Of a stretch of 25,081 nt of DNA, positions 15,705 to 23,510 are shown in pieces. The translations under genes were made by a program, and so were the position numbers. This stretch comes from JAJOKI01 sp964412405 (GTDB taxonomy: Archaea > Halobacteriota > UBA148 > JAJOKI01). The first letter of the stretch is position 1. Every line of letters begins with the position of its first letter. The stretch lies in NCBI GenBank assembly GCA_964412405.1, contig CAYPOB010000005.1, forward strand, positions 1-25,081, written 5' to 3'. Below the pieces are notes generated by a model. That model saw nothing but the letters and a program-made list of their open reading frames with translations. It searched no databases and had not been told where the DNA came from.

Positions 15705-17024
15705 GTGCCCCAAAAAACAGCGGAGGCACTCTTAAACGCAGGATTCACAGTAGGTAAATTGAAAAAGGCGCCAGTCGAAGACCTTGTAAACGCTGGCATC
15801 TCGAAAGCTGCCGCCAATAAAGTTGTGATAGTTTTAGAGAAGCCAACTACGAAGCCCCCCAAGAGCAAGGCAACAAAGAAGAGAGCAATAGTTACGCCAA
15901 AAACGATCGACTCCAAACTTGACGGTCTTGCTCTTCCAGAAAGCATAATAGAAGAGCTTAGGTGCGACCTGCATAAAGCAGAGATAACCAAAAGTCAATT
16001 AGATAATATTGTAAATACTGTTATAGATGCATACGAGTGTGCCAAAGTAGAGCCATGTGAGGCGGTTGGTGTTATTGCGGCACAATCGATAGGTGAACCT
16101 GGTACTCAGATGACCATGAGGACATTTCACTATGCAGGTGTCGCTGAGATCAATGTCACGCTGGGCCTGCCGCGCCTCATTGAGATAGTGGATGCGAGGA
16201 AAAATCCGAGCACCCCCATCATGACGATCAAACTTGAACCAGGATACACCGATAGAGGTAGGGTTCAAGCGATCGCATGGGAAATACAGAAAGCCACCAT
16301 ACTCCATTTAGGAGACCTTACAACTGACCTGGCAGAAATGCAAATAGTATGCGATCTAAACGAGAAAGTATTAAACCAGCGAAAGATTGCCGTCGACGAT
16401 ATCGCCCAGAAGATCAGAGATATGGCTAAAATAGAAGTACACCAAAACGATCTAAAACTTTTGATACGCCCAAAGAACGTCTCATATAGGGAGCTGTTAC
16501 AATTAGTGGAAAAGATTAAAAGCATTACACTTAAAGGCGTAGAGGGTATCCGACGCGTCGTGGTCAGGAAAGAAAACGATGAATATGTACTATATACTGA
16601 AGGTACTGCATTGAAGAAAATACTTCAATTCGATGGAGTAGACGCTACCAGGACTAAAACGAATAACATCAATGAAATTGAAGAGGTGTTGGGAGTGGAG
16701 GCTGCGCGCAACGCCATTATATCAGAGGCGATGGATACTTTGCGTGAACAGGGCCTGGAGGTAGATGTACGACATATAATGCTCGTGGCCGATATGATGA
16801 CCGTGGACGGCGAAGTCAAACAGATCGGACGCCATGGGATAGCAGGAGAGAAGGCGAGTGTATTATCTCGAGCTGCTTTTGAGATGACGGTAAACCATTT
16901 ATTAGATGCGGCTGTTAGTGGAGATGTCGACGAACTGACCGGAGTTACCGAAAACGTCATCGTGGGGCAGCCCATACGATTGGGGACGGGCGACATTACG
17001 CTGACTTATAAAGCTAAAAAATAG
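15705..17024 (+). CDS. rpoA2: DNA-directed RNA polymerase subunit A''
   Basis: The C-terminal portion of the largest polymerase subunit, holding the trigger loop and part of the bridge helix. From about residue 95 it matches the family: EPCEAVGVIAAQSIGEPGTQMTMRTFHYAG, then GLPRLIEIVDARKNPSTPIMT, and a C-terminal region with HIMLVADMMTVDGEVKQIGRHGI. From GTG 15705 it has 439 residues, longer than most A'' (about 380-400). The excess is a helix-hairpin-helix-like N-terminus with a basic Pro/Lys/Thr linker (about 47-65). The same fold clearly begins upstream of the GTG: codons from 15663 read IAKKDTLNALLKRG in frame, with GGGGGTGG at 15651-15658 just before. No ATG, GTG or TTG exists there, so initiation at ATA 15663 is possible. 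The GTG is given as the conservative start. Confidence 0.9.
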   Translation: MPQKTAEALLNAGFTVGKLKKAPVEDLVNAGISKAAANKVVIVLEKPTTKPPKSKATKKRAIVTPKTIDSKLDGLALPESIIEELRCDLHKAEITKSQLDNIVNTVIDAYECAKVEPCEAVGVIAAQSIGEPGTQMTMRTFHYAGVAEINVTLGLPRLIEIVDARKNPSTPIMTIKLEPGYTDRGRVQAIAWEIQKATILHLGDLTTDLAEMQIVCDLNEKVLNQRKIAVDDIAQKIRDMAKIEVHQNDLKLLIRPKNVSYRELLQLVEKIKSITLKGVEGIRRVVVRKENDEYVLYTEGTALKKILQFDGVDATRTKTNNINEIEEVLGVEAARNAIISEAMDTLREQGLEVDVRHIMLVADMMTVDGEVKQIGRHGIAGEKASVLSRAAFEMTVNHLLDAAVSGDVDELTGVTENVIVGQPIRLGTGDITLTYKAKK

Positions 17025-17040
17025 AAGAGAAGATATAAAA

Positions 17041-17337
17041 ATGAAAATCGATCTAAACCGAGCATTGCGAAGTCTTATAAAGACTGGAGAGGTCATCATA
17101 GGCGCAAATAGGACAATCGACGCCGCTAAAAATGGGAAAGTACAGTTGATAATTCTCGCCTCTAACTCTCCACGCGAAGTTAGGATGAAAATAGAAGAGA
17201 GCAAGGCCCCAGTCCTTAATTATGCTGGGACGGGTGTAGACCTCGGGCTCGCCTGTGGCAAGCCATACATAATATCTACCATGGCAATAATAAACCCCGG
17301 TGAGTCGGATATCATGGGGGTGTTGAAACTCCGTTAG
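17041..17337 (+). CDS. rpl30e: Ribosomal protein L30e
   Basis: A 98-aa large-subunit protein of the L7Ae/L30e kink-turn-binding family, found in Archaea and eukaryotes but not bacteria. Pattern: LNRALRSLIKTGEVIIGANRTI, then LIILASNSP, a central APVLNYAGTGVDLGLACGKPY, and a C-terminal end in VLKLR. Full length. It follows rpoA2 by 16 nt with only a weak ribosome binding site (GAGAAGA). The gene sits in its conserved place between rpoA2 and nusA. Its stop codon lies inside the AACTCC/GGAGTT hairpin. Confidence 0.94.
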   Translation: MKIDLNRALRSLIKTGEVIIGANRTIDAAKNGKVQLIILASNSPREVRMKIEESKAPVLNYAGTGVDLGLACGKPYIISTMAIINPGESDIMGVLKLR

Positions 17338-17409
17338 GAGTTACAACTCCGTCTAAATGTTACAGATCGAAGATATGTAATTCCGTCTAAATCTGGAAGA
17401 TTTAGTCGG
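17327..17409 (+). repeat. Hairpin and direct-repeat cluster between rpl30e and nusA
   Basis: AACTCC (17327-17332), GGAGTT (17337-17342) and AACTCC (17345-17350) alternate, so the middle copy can pair with either side, giving two mutually exclusive hairpins. TCCGTCTAAAT occurs at 17348-17358 and again at 17382-17392. The second copy starts a strong hairpin: CCG-T-CTAAATCT, loop GGA, AGATTTAG-T-CGG (17383-17409), 8 bp perfect plus 3 bp beyond a T.T mismatch. The nusA ribosome binding site lies 12 nt downstream. It could be an RNA processing site, a regulatory leader or a repeat insertion. Confidence 0.6.
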
Positions 17410-17431
17410 TTTCGATTTAGAAGGTGTTGAA

Positions 17432-17863
17432 ATGAGCGAAGTCAAACTCACCAGTGAAGGAATGCGATATATCGCATTATTTGAAAGCATGACTGGCGCG
17501 GTAACGCGAGATTGTGTGATCGATGAAGATAATAATCGAGTAATTTTTGTCATCAAAAAGGGTGAGATGGGGATTGCCATCGGTAAAAAGGGGAGCAATA
17601 TAAATAGGGTAAAAAAGGCAATAGGAAAGCACATCGAAATTGTTGAATATTCAGAAGACGTCGATGAATTTATCCGGAATTCATTTCTACCAGCTACTAT
17701 CCAGAAAATGGACATAAGAAATGAAGAAGGCAAGCATTTGGCTTATGTAGAAACACTGCCCAATGATAAAGGAATCGTGATAGGACGAAATGGTAGGAAT
17801 ATACAAAAGGCGAGAATATTGGCAAAAAGACACCATGGTATAGTTAATATAGTGATTCAGTGA
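17432..17863 (+). CDS. nusA: Archaeal NusA-like transcription factor
   Basis: A 143-aa protein with two KH RNA-binding domains, the archaeal short form of NusA that lacks the bacterial N-terminal polymerase-binding and S1 domains. KH1 has GIAIGKKGSNINRVKKAIG near 49-67; KH2 has GIVIGRNGRNIQKARILAKRH near 110-130. Related archaeal proteins act in transcription termination or elongation with RNA polymerase. ATG 17432 has AGGTG at 17422-17426. It is the only gene of the cluster preceded by a marked hairpin region (17327-17409), which suggests its expression may be separately controlled. rpsL begins 34 nt downstream. Confidence 0.93.
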   Translation: MSEVKLTSEGMRYIALFESMTGAVTRDCVIDEDNNRVIFVIKKGEMGIAIGKKGSNINRVKKAIGKHIEIVEYSEDVDEFIRNSFLPATIQKMDIRNEEGKHLAYVETLPNDKGIVIGRNGRNIQKARILAKRHHGIVNIVIQ

Positions 17864-17897
17864 GTGGACATATCATATTTAGTATTGGAGGATGTAT

Positions 17898-18326
17898 ATG
17901 AGTAAAGGAATGTATGCGGCGCGTAAACTAAAAAATGAACGCAAAAAATATCGATGGAGCGACATATATTATAAACGGCAGGCACTTGACCTAAACAGAA
18001 AAGTAGATCCGCTAAAGGGGGCGCCCCAGGCGAGAGGCATAGTGCTTGAAAAGGTTGGCGTGGAAGCCAAACAACCAAACTCCGCCATTCGAAAATGTGT
18101 AAGGATTCAATTAATCAAAAATGGGCGACAAATAACTGCTTTTTGTCCAGGCGATGGTGCGATTAATTTCATCGACGAGCACGATGAAGTTACGGTAGAG
18201 GGCATCGGCGGCAGGATGGGCGGTGCCATGGGAGACATTCCAGGTGTTAGATGGAAAGTCACAGAGGTTAATACTGTATCCCTATCTGAAATGGTGCGCG
18301 GACGCAAAGAAAAACCAATGAGGTGA
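17898..18326 (+). CDS. rpsL: Ribosomal protein S12 (uS12)
   Basis: A 142-aa decoding-centre protein of the small subunit. The signature KQPNSAIRKCVRIQLIKNG is near 60-78 and DEVTVEGIGG near 100-110; PGVRWKVTEVN precedes the basic tail. ATG 17898 is chosen over ATG 17892 because GGAGG at 17887-17891 abuts 17892 but is 6 nt from 17898, and MSKGMYAARKL is the usual N-terminus. It lies in the conserved order S12-S7-EF-2-EF-1-alpha-S10. Confidence 0.96.
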   Translation: MSKGMYAARKLKNERKKYRWSDIYYKRQALDLNRKVDPLKGAPQARGIVLEKVGVEAKQPNSAIRKCVRIQLIKNGRQITAFCPGDGAINFIDEHDEVTVEGIGGRMGGAMGDIPGVRWKVTEVNTVSLSEMVRGRKEKPMR

Positions 18327-18330
18327 AAGA

Positions 18331-18888
18331 TTGAGCAAGATGTTCGGGAAATGGGATATCTCAGATATTAAAATCGACGATCACGGGATACGGCAGTATG
18401 TGAATATCGAAGCAGTATCAGTTCATACTGGTGGCAAAATGCTTAGTCAGCAAAGCAGTAAGTCAGAGATGCCAATAGTAGAACGACTGATAGTCAAGAT
18501 GATGCAAAAAGAACATAACACTGGGAAGAAACATAAAGCCTATAATGCAGTGAGGGATGCATTCGACATAATCCATGGCAAGACCAAGGAAAATCCAATT
18601 CAGTTGCTTATAAAGGCAGTGGAAAACGCAGGACCGAAGGAAGAGATAATAAGGTTAAGATACGGCGGGATATCTGTCCCAAAAGCCGTAGATACCTCCT
18701 CACAGCGAAGAGTTGACCAGGCACTGAAGTTTATAACTCGGGGTGCCCAACGGGCAGCATTCAAGAGCAAAAGAAGCGTGGAGGAGTGTCTTGCATCCGA
18801 GATTATAGCGGTGGCAAAGTATGACGTAAAGAGCTATGCGATCGGCAAGAAGGAAGAAAAGGAAAGAGTTGCAAAGGCCGCACGGTGA
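18331..18888 (+). CDS. rpsG: Ribosomal protein S7 (uS7)
   Basis: A 185-aa primary 16S rRNA-binding protein that organises the 30S head. Recognised from FGKWD at the N-terminus, MPIVERLIVKMMQ, NTGKKHKAYNAVRDAFDII, NPIQLLIKAVENAGPKEE, then SSQRRVDQALKFITRGA. The start is TTG 18331 with AGGTGA 4 nt upstream (which also carries the rpsL stop); ATG 18340 is an in-frame alternative that would remove MSK. Its stop overlaps an in-frame GTG upstream of EF-2, so S7 and EF-2 are translationally coupled. Confidence 0.95.
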   Translation: MSKMFGKWDISDIKIDDHGIRQYVNIEAVSVHTGGKMLSQQSSKSEMPIVERLIVKMMQKEHNTGKKHKAYNAVRDAFDIIHGKTKENPIQLLIKAVENAGPKEEIIRLRYGGISVPKAVDTSSQRRVDQALKFITRGAQRAAFKSKRSVEECLASEIIAVAKYDVKSYAIGKKEEKERVAKAAR

Positions 18889-18893
18889 GATAT

Positions 18894-21059
18894 GTGACTA
18901 GAAGAAAAAAAATGATGGGGCAGGTCGTATCCTTGATGGACAAGCCGAAAAAAATAAGGAATATCGGCATTGTCGCCCACATTGACCACGGCAAGACGAC
19001 CTTATCCGATAACCTTCTAGCCGGCGCAGGAATGATATCAAAGGAGTTGGCCGGCAGACAGTTATTCATGGATTTCGATGAAGAGGAGCAGGCGAGAGGC
19101 ATTACGATTAATGCTGCAAACGTCTCGATGGTCCACGAAGTAGAAGGGGAAGACTATCTCATCAATCTTATAGATACGCCAGGTCACGTTGACTTCGGCG
19201 GTGATGTTACCAGGGCGATGCGAGCAGTGGATGGCGCACTTGTGGTCGTAGATGCGGTTGAAGGAACGATGCCCCAAACCGAGACGGTGTTGCGCCAAGC
19301 CCTCAAGGAGAACGTCAAACCGATTTTATTCATAAATAAAGTGGATCGACTCATCAACGAACTCAAAGTCGACAAACAGGAGATGCAGATACGACTTGGC
19401 AATCTCATAATCCTCGTCAATAAACTGATCAAAGGGATGGACCCAGAGCGATACAGACAGGGATGGAGAGTTGACGCTACAGATGGAACGGTAGCATTTG
19501 GTTCTTCGCTATATAATTGGGCGACCAGCATTCCCTATACGAAAAAGAGCGATATAGGCTTTAATGAAATATACGAATATTGCCAATCAAATAAGATGAA
19601 GGAACTCGCAGAGAAATGTCCACTTCATAAGGTCGTCTTAGATATGGTCATTCGTCACCTGCCCAGCCCGCTCGCTGCGCAAAAATACAGGATAGCAGCG
19701 ATCTGGAAGGGCGATAAATCGAGCGAGATAGGAGTAACGATGGAGGGGTGCGATCCAAAAGGCCCCATTGCGTTGATGGTCACGGATATCTCCATAGATC
19801 CACATGCGGGAGAGGTCGCAACCGGACGATTGTTCAGCGGAACGCTAAAACGAGGGCAAGAGTTGCATATCTCAGGTACAACACGCACCAACCGACTTTT
19901 ACAGGTCGGGATATTCATGGGGGCTGAGCGTATGGAAATAGAGCGCATTCCCGCAGGAAATATCGCTGCTGTTACCGGCTTGAAGGATGTAATAGTTGGA
20001 TCTACTGTGACGTCGATTATGGAAATTATCCCATTTGAAAGCATAAAACACGCCAGTGAACCAGTAGTCACCGTCGCCGTCGAAGCGAAGCATATGAGGG
20101 ACCTGCCAAAACTGATTGAAGTGATTCGTCAAATTTCAAAAGAGGACCCCACCATCAAAGTCGAGATCGACGAAGAGACTGGAGAACATCTCATAGCAGG
20201 AATGGGTGAGCTACATCTGGAAATTATCGCCCATCGAATTGATCGAGATTACAATATACCAATTACAACATCTCCGCCGATTGTGGTTTATAGGGAAACG
20301 GTACAAAATCTTGCCGGCCCCGTAGAGGGCGTATCTCCCAACAGGCATAATAGATTCTACCTCGAGGTCGAACCACTTGGTGAAGATATCACCAATTCGA
20401 TAAAATCAGGCGAAATTTCCATGAGAATGCAAGAGCTTGAACGACGTAACTTATTGATGGATATGGGAATGCACAAGATAGAGGCCAAGAATATCGTTGC
20501 AATCCATGGATCTAATATACTCATAGATATGACTAAAGGAATTCAATATTTACGAGAGACCATGGAACTCATCATAGAGGGGTTCGAAGAAGCTATGACA
20601 ACTGGTCCACTTGCGAGAGAACCATGTCAAGGTATAAAAGTCAAATTAGAAGATGTTAAGCTCCATGAGGATGCAATACATCGAGGACCTGCGCAAGTTA
20701 TCCCAGCTACCAGGCAGGCAATTCATGAGGCAATCAAGATGGCAAATCCATCGATTCTTGAGCCAATTCAAGATGTGTACATACACGTCCCATCAAATCT
20801 GATGGGCAGCAGCACCAGAGAAATTCAGGGACGGAGAGGACAAATTTTCGACATGCGGCAAGAAGGAGATGCGACCGTGATTACCGGCAAGGCGCCAGTA
20901 GCAGAATTATTTGGATTTGCAGGAGAGCTTCGATCTGCAACCGAAGGAAGGGCATTGTGGAACACGGAACATGCGGGTTTCCAGGTTCTTCCACAAAGCA
21001 TACAAGAGGAGATAGTTCGTCAGATACGTCAGAGAAAAGGCCTAAAACCACGCGAATAA
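18894..21059 (+). CDS. fusA: Translation elongation factor 2 (aEF-2)
   Basis: A GTPase of about 721 aa that drives ribosomal translocation. The G domain has AHIDHGKTT near 28-36, the RGITI switch I, DTPGH near 92 and NKVDR. Domains II-V follow, with GELHLEII near 440 and the C-terminal ELFGFAGELRSATEGRA. H596 in DAIHRGPAQ is at the diphthamide position. GTG 18894 is preferred to GTG 18885: GGTGA (18884-18888) is 5 nt upstream, and the resulting start (TRRKKM) matches archaeal EF-2. The longer frame would begin inside the S7 stop. It is followed by a 115-nt gap with a new promoter for EF-1-alpha. Confidence 0.97.
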   Translation: MTRRKKMMGQVVSLMDKPKKIRNIGIVAHIDHGKTTLSDNLLAGAGMISKELAGRQLFMDFDEEEQARGITINAANVSMVHEVEGEDYLINLIDTPGHVDFGGDVTRAMRAVDGALVVVDAVEGTMPQTETVLRQALKENVKPILFINKVDRLINELKVDKQEMQIRLGNLIILVNKLIKGMDPERYRQGWRVDATDGTVAFGSSLYNWATSIPYTKKSDIGFNEIYEYCQSNKMKELAEKCPLHKVVLDMVIRHLPSPLAAQKYRIAAIWKGDKSSEIGVTMEGCDPKGPIALMVTDISIDPHAGEVATGRLFSGTLKRGQELHISGTTRTNRLLQVGIFMGAERMEIERIPAGNIAAVTGLKDVIVGSTVTSIMEIIPFESIKHASEPVVTVAVEAKHMRDLPKLIEVIRQISKEDPTIKVEIDEETGEHLIAGMGELHLEIIAHRIDRDYNIPITTSPPIVVYRETVQNLAGPVEGVSPNRHNRFYLEVEPLGEDITNSIKSGEISMRMQELERRNLLMDMGMHKIEAKNIVAIHGSNILIDMTKGIQYLRETMELIIEGFEEAMTTGPLAREPCQGIKVKLEDVKLHEDAIHRGPAQVIPATRQAIHEAIKMANPSILEPIQDVYIHVPSNLMGSSTREIQGRRGQIFDMRQEGDATVITGKAPVAELFGFAGELRSATEGRALWNTEHAGFQVLPQSIQEEIVRQIRQRKGLKPRE

Positions 21060-21174
21060 CAGAAGATTTTATCATCAGATAGAACCAAATTGTATAAGTC
21101 AAAGAAAGACATATATATCAGCACAAATTAAGTGATAGTACAATATTTAAGATATAAAAAGGAGTGATAAGAAG
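21060..21174 (+). promoter_or_regulatory. EF-1-alpha promoter and leader
   Basis: An AT-rich 115-nt spacer. TATA-like elements occur at 21110-21118 (ACATATATA) and 21142-21155 (AATATTTAAGATAT). GGAGTGAT at 21161-21168 is a strong ribosome binding site 6 nt before ATG 21175. This suggests that EF-1-alpha has its own transcript besides operon read-through. No gene or strong hairpin is seen. Confidence 0.45.
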
Positions 21175-22440
21175 ATGGCAGATAAACCACACCTAAATTT
21201 AGCGATCATCGGACACGTTGATCACGGAAAATCGACCCTTGTCGGTCGATTGTTGTTCGAAACGGGCGCTGTACAGGCGCATGTAATTGAACAGTATAAA
21301 AAAGAAGCAGAATCAAAAGGAAAGGGGACGTTTGAATTCGCATGGGTCATGGACTCATTAAAAGAAGAGCGGGAGAGAGGTATCACTATCGATATCGCTC
21401 ATAAACGATTTGACACCTCTAAATATTATTTCACCATAGTGGATTGTCCTGGTCACAGAGATTTTGTCAAGAATATGATCACCGGCGCATCACAGGCCGA
21501 TGCAGCACTTCTGGTAGTCAGCGGCCCGGATGGAGTACAAGCTCAGACCAAAGAGCATGTATTCTTGGCGCGAACGCTCGGGATCGACCAATTAATCATA
21601 TCAATAAACAAGATGGATGGCACCAATTATGACGAAAAGGTATATAAGCAGGTGAAAGATGACGTTTCAAAACTGCTTAGAATGGTCGGGTACAAGCCCG
21701 AAAATATCATATTCGTGCCAACCTCTGCACTGAAAGGAGACAATATCTCCAAAAAGAGCGAAAATACGCCATGGTATAAAGAAAACACGATATTGGGAGC
21801 ATTCGATACGTTGAAAATGCCAGAGAAACCAACCAAACTCCCATTACGTGTGCCTATCCAAGATGTGTACACCATCTCCGGCATCGGCACCGTGCCAGTT
21901 GGACGTGTTGATACTGGCAAGATTAAGAAGGGAGATAAGGTGATTTTCCAGCCCGCAAACGCCAGTGGAGAGGTCAAATCGATCGAAATGCATCATGAGG
22001 AGATTCCAGAGGCATTTCCTGGAGACAACATCGGATTCAATATGAGGGGCATCGACAAGAATAGTATCAGACGTGGTGACGTCTGCGGACACCCGGATAA
22101 ACCTCCGACAGTGGCAAACGAGTTTACAGCGCAAATAGTGATACTTCAACACCCAAGTGCAATTACCGTTGGTTATACGCCAGTGTTCCACTGCCACACT
22201 GCACAAGTAGCCTGCACAATCATCGAACTCAAGAAGAAGCTCGACCCCAAAACCGGACAGGTCAAGGAAGAGAACCCAGACTTCCTGAAGGCAGGAGACG
22301 CAGCCATCGTGCAGATAAAGCCAACGCGTCCACTGGTTATAGAAAAGGTTAAGGAGATCCCGCAATTAGGACGATTTGCAATACGAGATATGGGAACGAC
22401 TATCGCAGCTGGCATGTGCATAGACATCAAAGCGCGATAG
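21175..22440 (+). CDS. tuf: Translation elongation factor 1-alpha (aEF-1A)
   Basis: A 421-aa GTPase that delivers aminoacyl-tRNA to the ribosome. GHVDHGKST is at 13-21, the RGITID switch I near 65, DCPGHRDFVKNMITG near 90 and NKMD near 145. Domain II and III signatures follow (YTISGIGTVPVGRVDTG; GRFAIRDMGTTIAAG at the C-terminus). The long switch I insertion (KGTFEFAWVMD) marks the archaeal/eukaryotic type rather than bacterial EF-Tu. Full length. It is followed by a pyrimidine-rich terminator-like tract and then rpsJ, its usual archaeal neighbour. Confidence 0.97.
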   Translation: MADKPHLNLAIIGHVDHGKSTLVGRLLFETGAVQAHVIEQYKKEAESKGKGTFEFAWVMDSLKEERERGITIDIAHKRFDTSKYYFTIVDCPGHRDFVKNMITGASQADAALLVVSGPDGVQAQTKEHVFLARTLGIDQLIISINKMDGTNYDEKVYKQVKDDVSKLLRMVGYKPENIIFVPTSALKGDNISKKSENTPWYKENTILGAFDTLKMPEKPTKLPLRVPIQDVYTISGIGTVPVGRVDTGKIKKGDKVIFQPANASGEVKSIEMHHEEIPEAFPGDNIGFNMRGIDKNSIRRGDVCGHPDKPPTVANEFTAQIVILQHPSAITVGYTPVFHCHTAQVACTIIELKKKLDPKTGQVKEENPDFLKAGDAAIVQIKPTRPLVIEKVKEIPQLGRFAIRDMGTTIAAGMCIDIKAR

Positions 22441-22500
22441 TTCTTTCTCCTCTCCCTTCTTTTCTTTTTATAAAACAAAGAAAGAGAAGGTGTGTTTTGT
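22441..22500 (+). terminator. Pyrimidine/T-rich terminator and imperfect hairpin
   Basis: Right after the EF-1-alpha stop is a 35-nt stretch that is almost all C and T, with T-runs ending in CTTTTTAT (about 22465-22472), typical of archaeal oligo-T termination. CCTTC...TTTCTTT can pair imperfectly with AAAGAAAGAGAAGG at 22477-22490. rpsJ then has its own ribosome binding site (GGAG, 22514-22517). Confidence 0.5.
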
Positions 22501-22524
22501 ATGTAATAATATAGGAGAAGTAAA

Positions 22525-22836
22525 ATGCCACAGAGAGCAAGGATACGATTATCAGGGACAAGTCCAGCCGAATTAGATACGCTTTGTGATCAACTCAAGA
22601 ATATCGCCGAACGAACCGGCGTGAACATTTCAGGCCCAATTCCGCTCCCGACAAAAAAATTAGTGGTGCCGTGTAGAAAGAGTCCAGATGGAGAGGGGAC
22701 TGCCACATGGGATCGATGGGAATTGAGAGTGCACAAGCGTCTAGTAGATATAGACGCAGATGAAAGGGCATTGCGACAATTGATGCGAATTCAGATACCA
22801 AAAAACATTAACATCGAGATTGTATTAGAGGAGTAA
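22525..22836 (+). CDS. rpsJ: Ribosomal protein S10 (uS10)
   Basis: A 103-aa small-subunit head protein. Recognised from ARIRLSGTSPAELDTLCDQ, the loop GPIPLPTKKLVVPCRKSPDGEG, then WELRVHKRLVDID and the C-terminal QIPKNINIEIVLEE. Normal archaeal length. ATG 22525 has GGAG 7 nt upstream. Its place after EF-1-alpha is conserved in Archaea. The TAA stop shares its last A with the ATG of the following carbonic anhydrase gene. Confidence 0.96.
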   Translation: MPQRARIRLSGTSPAELDTLCDQLKNIAERTGVNISGPIPLPTKKLVVPCRKSPDGEGTATWDRWELRVHKRLVDIDADERALRQLMRIQIPKNINIEIVLEE

Positions 22837-23330
22837 TGCCGGGGATTCACAGGACAGTATTTATCGCAGACGGCGCCAAGGTAATTGGAAGCGTTTCTGT
22901 GGGGGAACACTCCAGCATATGGTACAACGCCGTCATCAGGGGCGATGAGAATCACATAACTATCGGCAAGCATACGAACATACAAGACAACTGTACTATT
23001 CATGTCGATAAAAAACGTACGATTACCATCGGCGATTATGTGTCTGTTGGCCATGGTGCGATCGTCCATGGATGTACTATAGAAGATAATTGCTTAATCG
23101 GGATGGGTGCGATCGTATTAGATGAAGTCAAGATTGGCAAAAATTGTTTGGTTGGAGCTGGCGCACTGATACCTCCTCGTAAAGAGATACCATCCAACTC
23201 ACTGGTCGTTGGTTTTCCTGCAAAAGTGGTGCGGACGTTGAGCGATGAGGAAATTGAAGATATAACTAAGAATGCGAATGTATATTGCGAACTAGCAGAA
23301 CGGGCCCGCCGGGATTTGAACCCGGGTTAG
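22836..23330 (+). CDS. Gamma-class carbonic anhydrase family protein
   Basis: A 164-aa left-handed beta-helix protein built of hexapeptide repeats, expected to form a trimer with metal at subunit interfaces. The three histidine ligands are H56 (NCTIHVD), H73 and H78 (GHGAIVHGC), the spacing of CamH/YrdA-type gamma-carbonic anhydrases. R35 and D37 (IRGDENH) are also conserved. The proton-shuttle loop of the Cam enzyme is absent, so CO2 hydration is likely but unproven; CaiE/PaaY-like relatives exist. ATG overlaps the rpsJ stop by 1 nt. The last ten residues (from about R155) are encoded by DNA that is the antisense of the 3' part of tRNA-Arg; the tail reading RRDLNPG is a tRNA-derived sequence. 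Confidence 0.88.
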   Translation: MPGIHRTVFIADGAKVIGSVSVGEHSSIWYNAVIRGDENHITIGKHTNIQDNCTIHVDKKRTITIGDYVSVGHGAIVHGCTIEDNCLIGMGAIVLDEVKIGKNCLVGAGALIPPRKEIPSNSLVVGFPAKVVRTLSDEEIEDITKNANVYCELAERARRDLNPG

Positions 23331-23374
23331 AGGCTCCGGAGGCCCCTGTACTATCCGAACTATACTACAGGCCC
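23301..23374 (-). tRNA. tRNA-Arg (CCG)
   Basis: On the minus strand the acceptor GGGCCTG (5' end at 23374) pairs with CGGGCCC, with discriminator G at 23301. The D stem is GTAT/GTAC, the anticodon stem GGGGC/GCCTC, the loop CTCCGGA with anticodon CCG, and the T stem CCGGG/CCCGG with loop TTCAAAT. There is no intron and no encoded CCA. It reads CGG codons. It is divergent from tRNA-Ser and convergent with the carbonic anhydrase gene, whose last 30 nt overlap it. Confidence 0.95.
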
Positions 23375-23510
23375 AGCATATTTGTTGTCTCTCCGATGAT
23401 ATGAGTATATCGATGAATTTTAATAAAACGACCTCATCACTTTTAGGATAATATTAATATGCATTAAAGTTCATTTCATCTTGAAAATAGAAGGGAGATG
23501 TAACTCCTTG
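23375..23510. promoter_or_regulatory. Spacer between divergent tRNA-Arg and tRNA-Ser
   Basis: AT-rich DNA with TATA-like elements facing both ways: ATATTAATAT at 23451-23460 and TTGAAAATAG at 23481-23490 toward tRNA-Ser, and GATATACTCATATC on the minus strand (about 23403-23416) toward tRNA-Arg. No gene is seen. Confidence 0.4.

Noticed and set aside
18885..18893. GTG 18885 as EF-2 start
   Set aside because: The ribosome binding site GGTGA coincides with it; GTG 18894 has correct spacing and gives the family N-terminus.
21844..22365. 173-codon minus-strand open frame
   Set aside because: Antisense to EF-1-alpha, whose protein is fully conserved; the frame is rich in Cys, Leu and Val as expected of a shadow frame.
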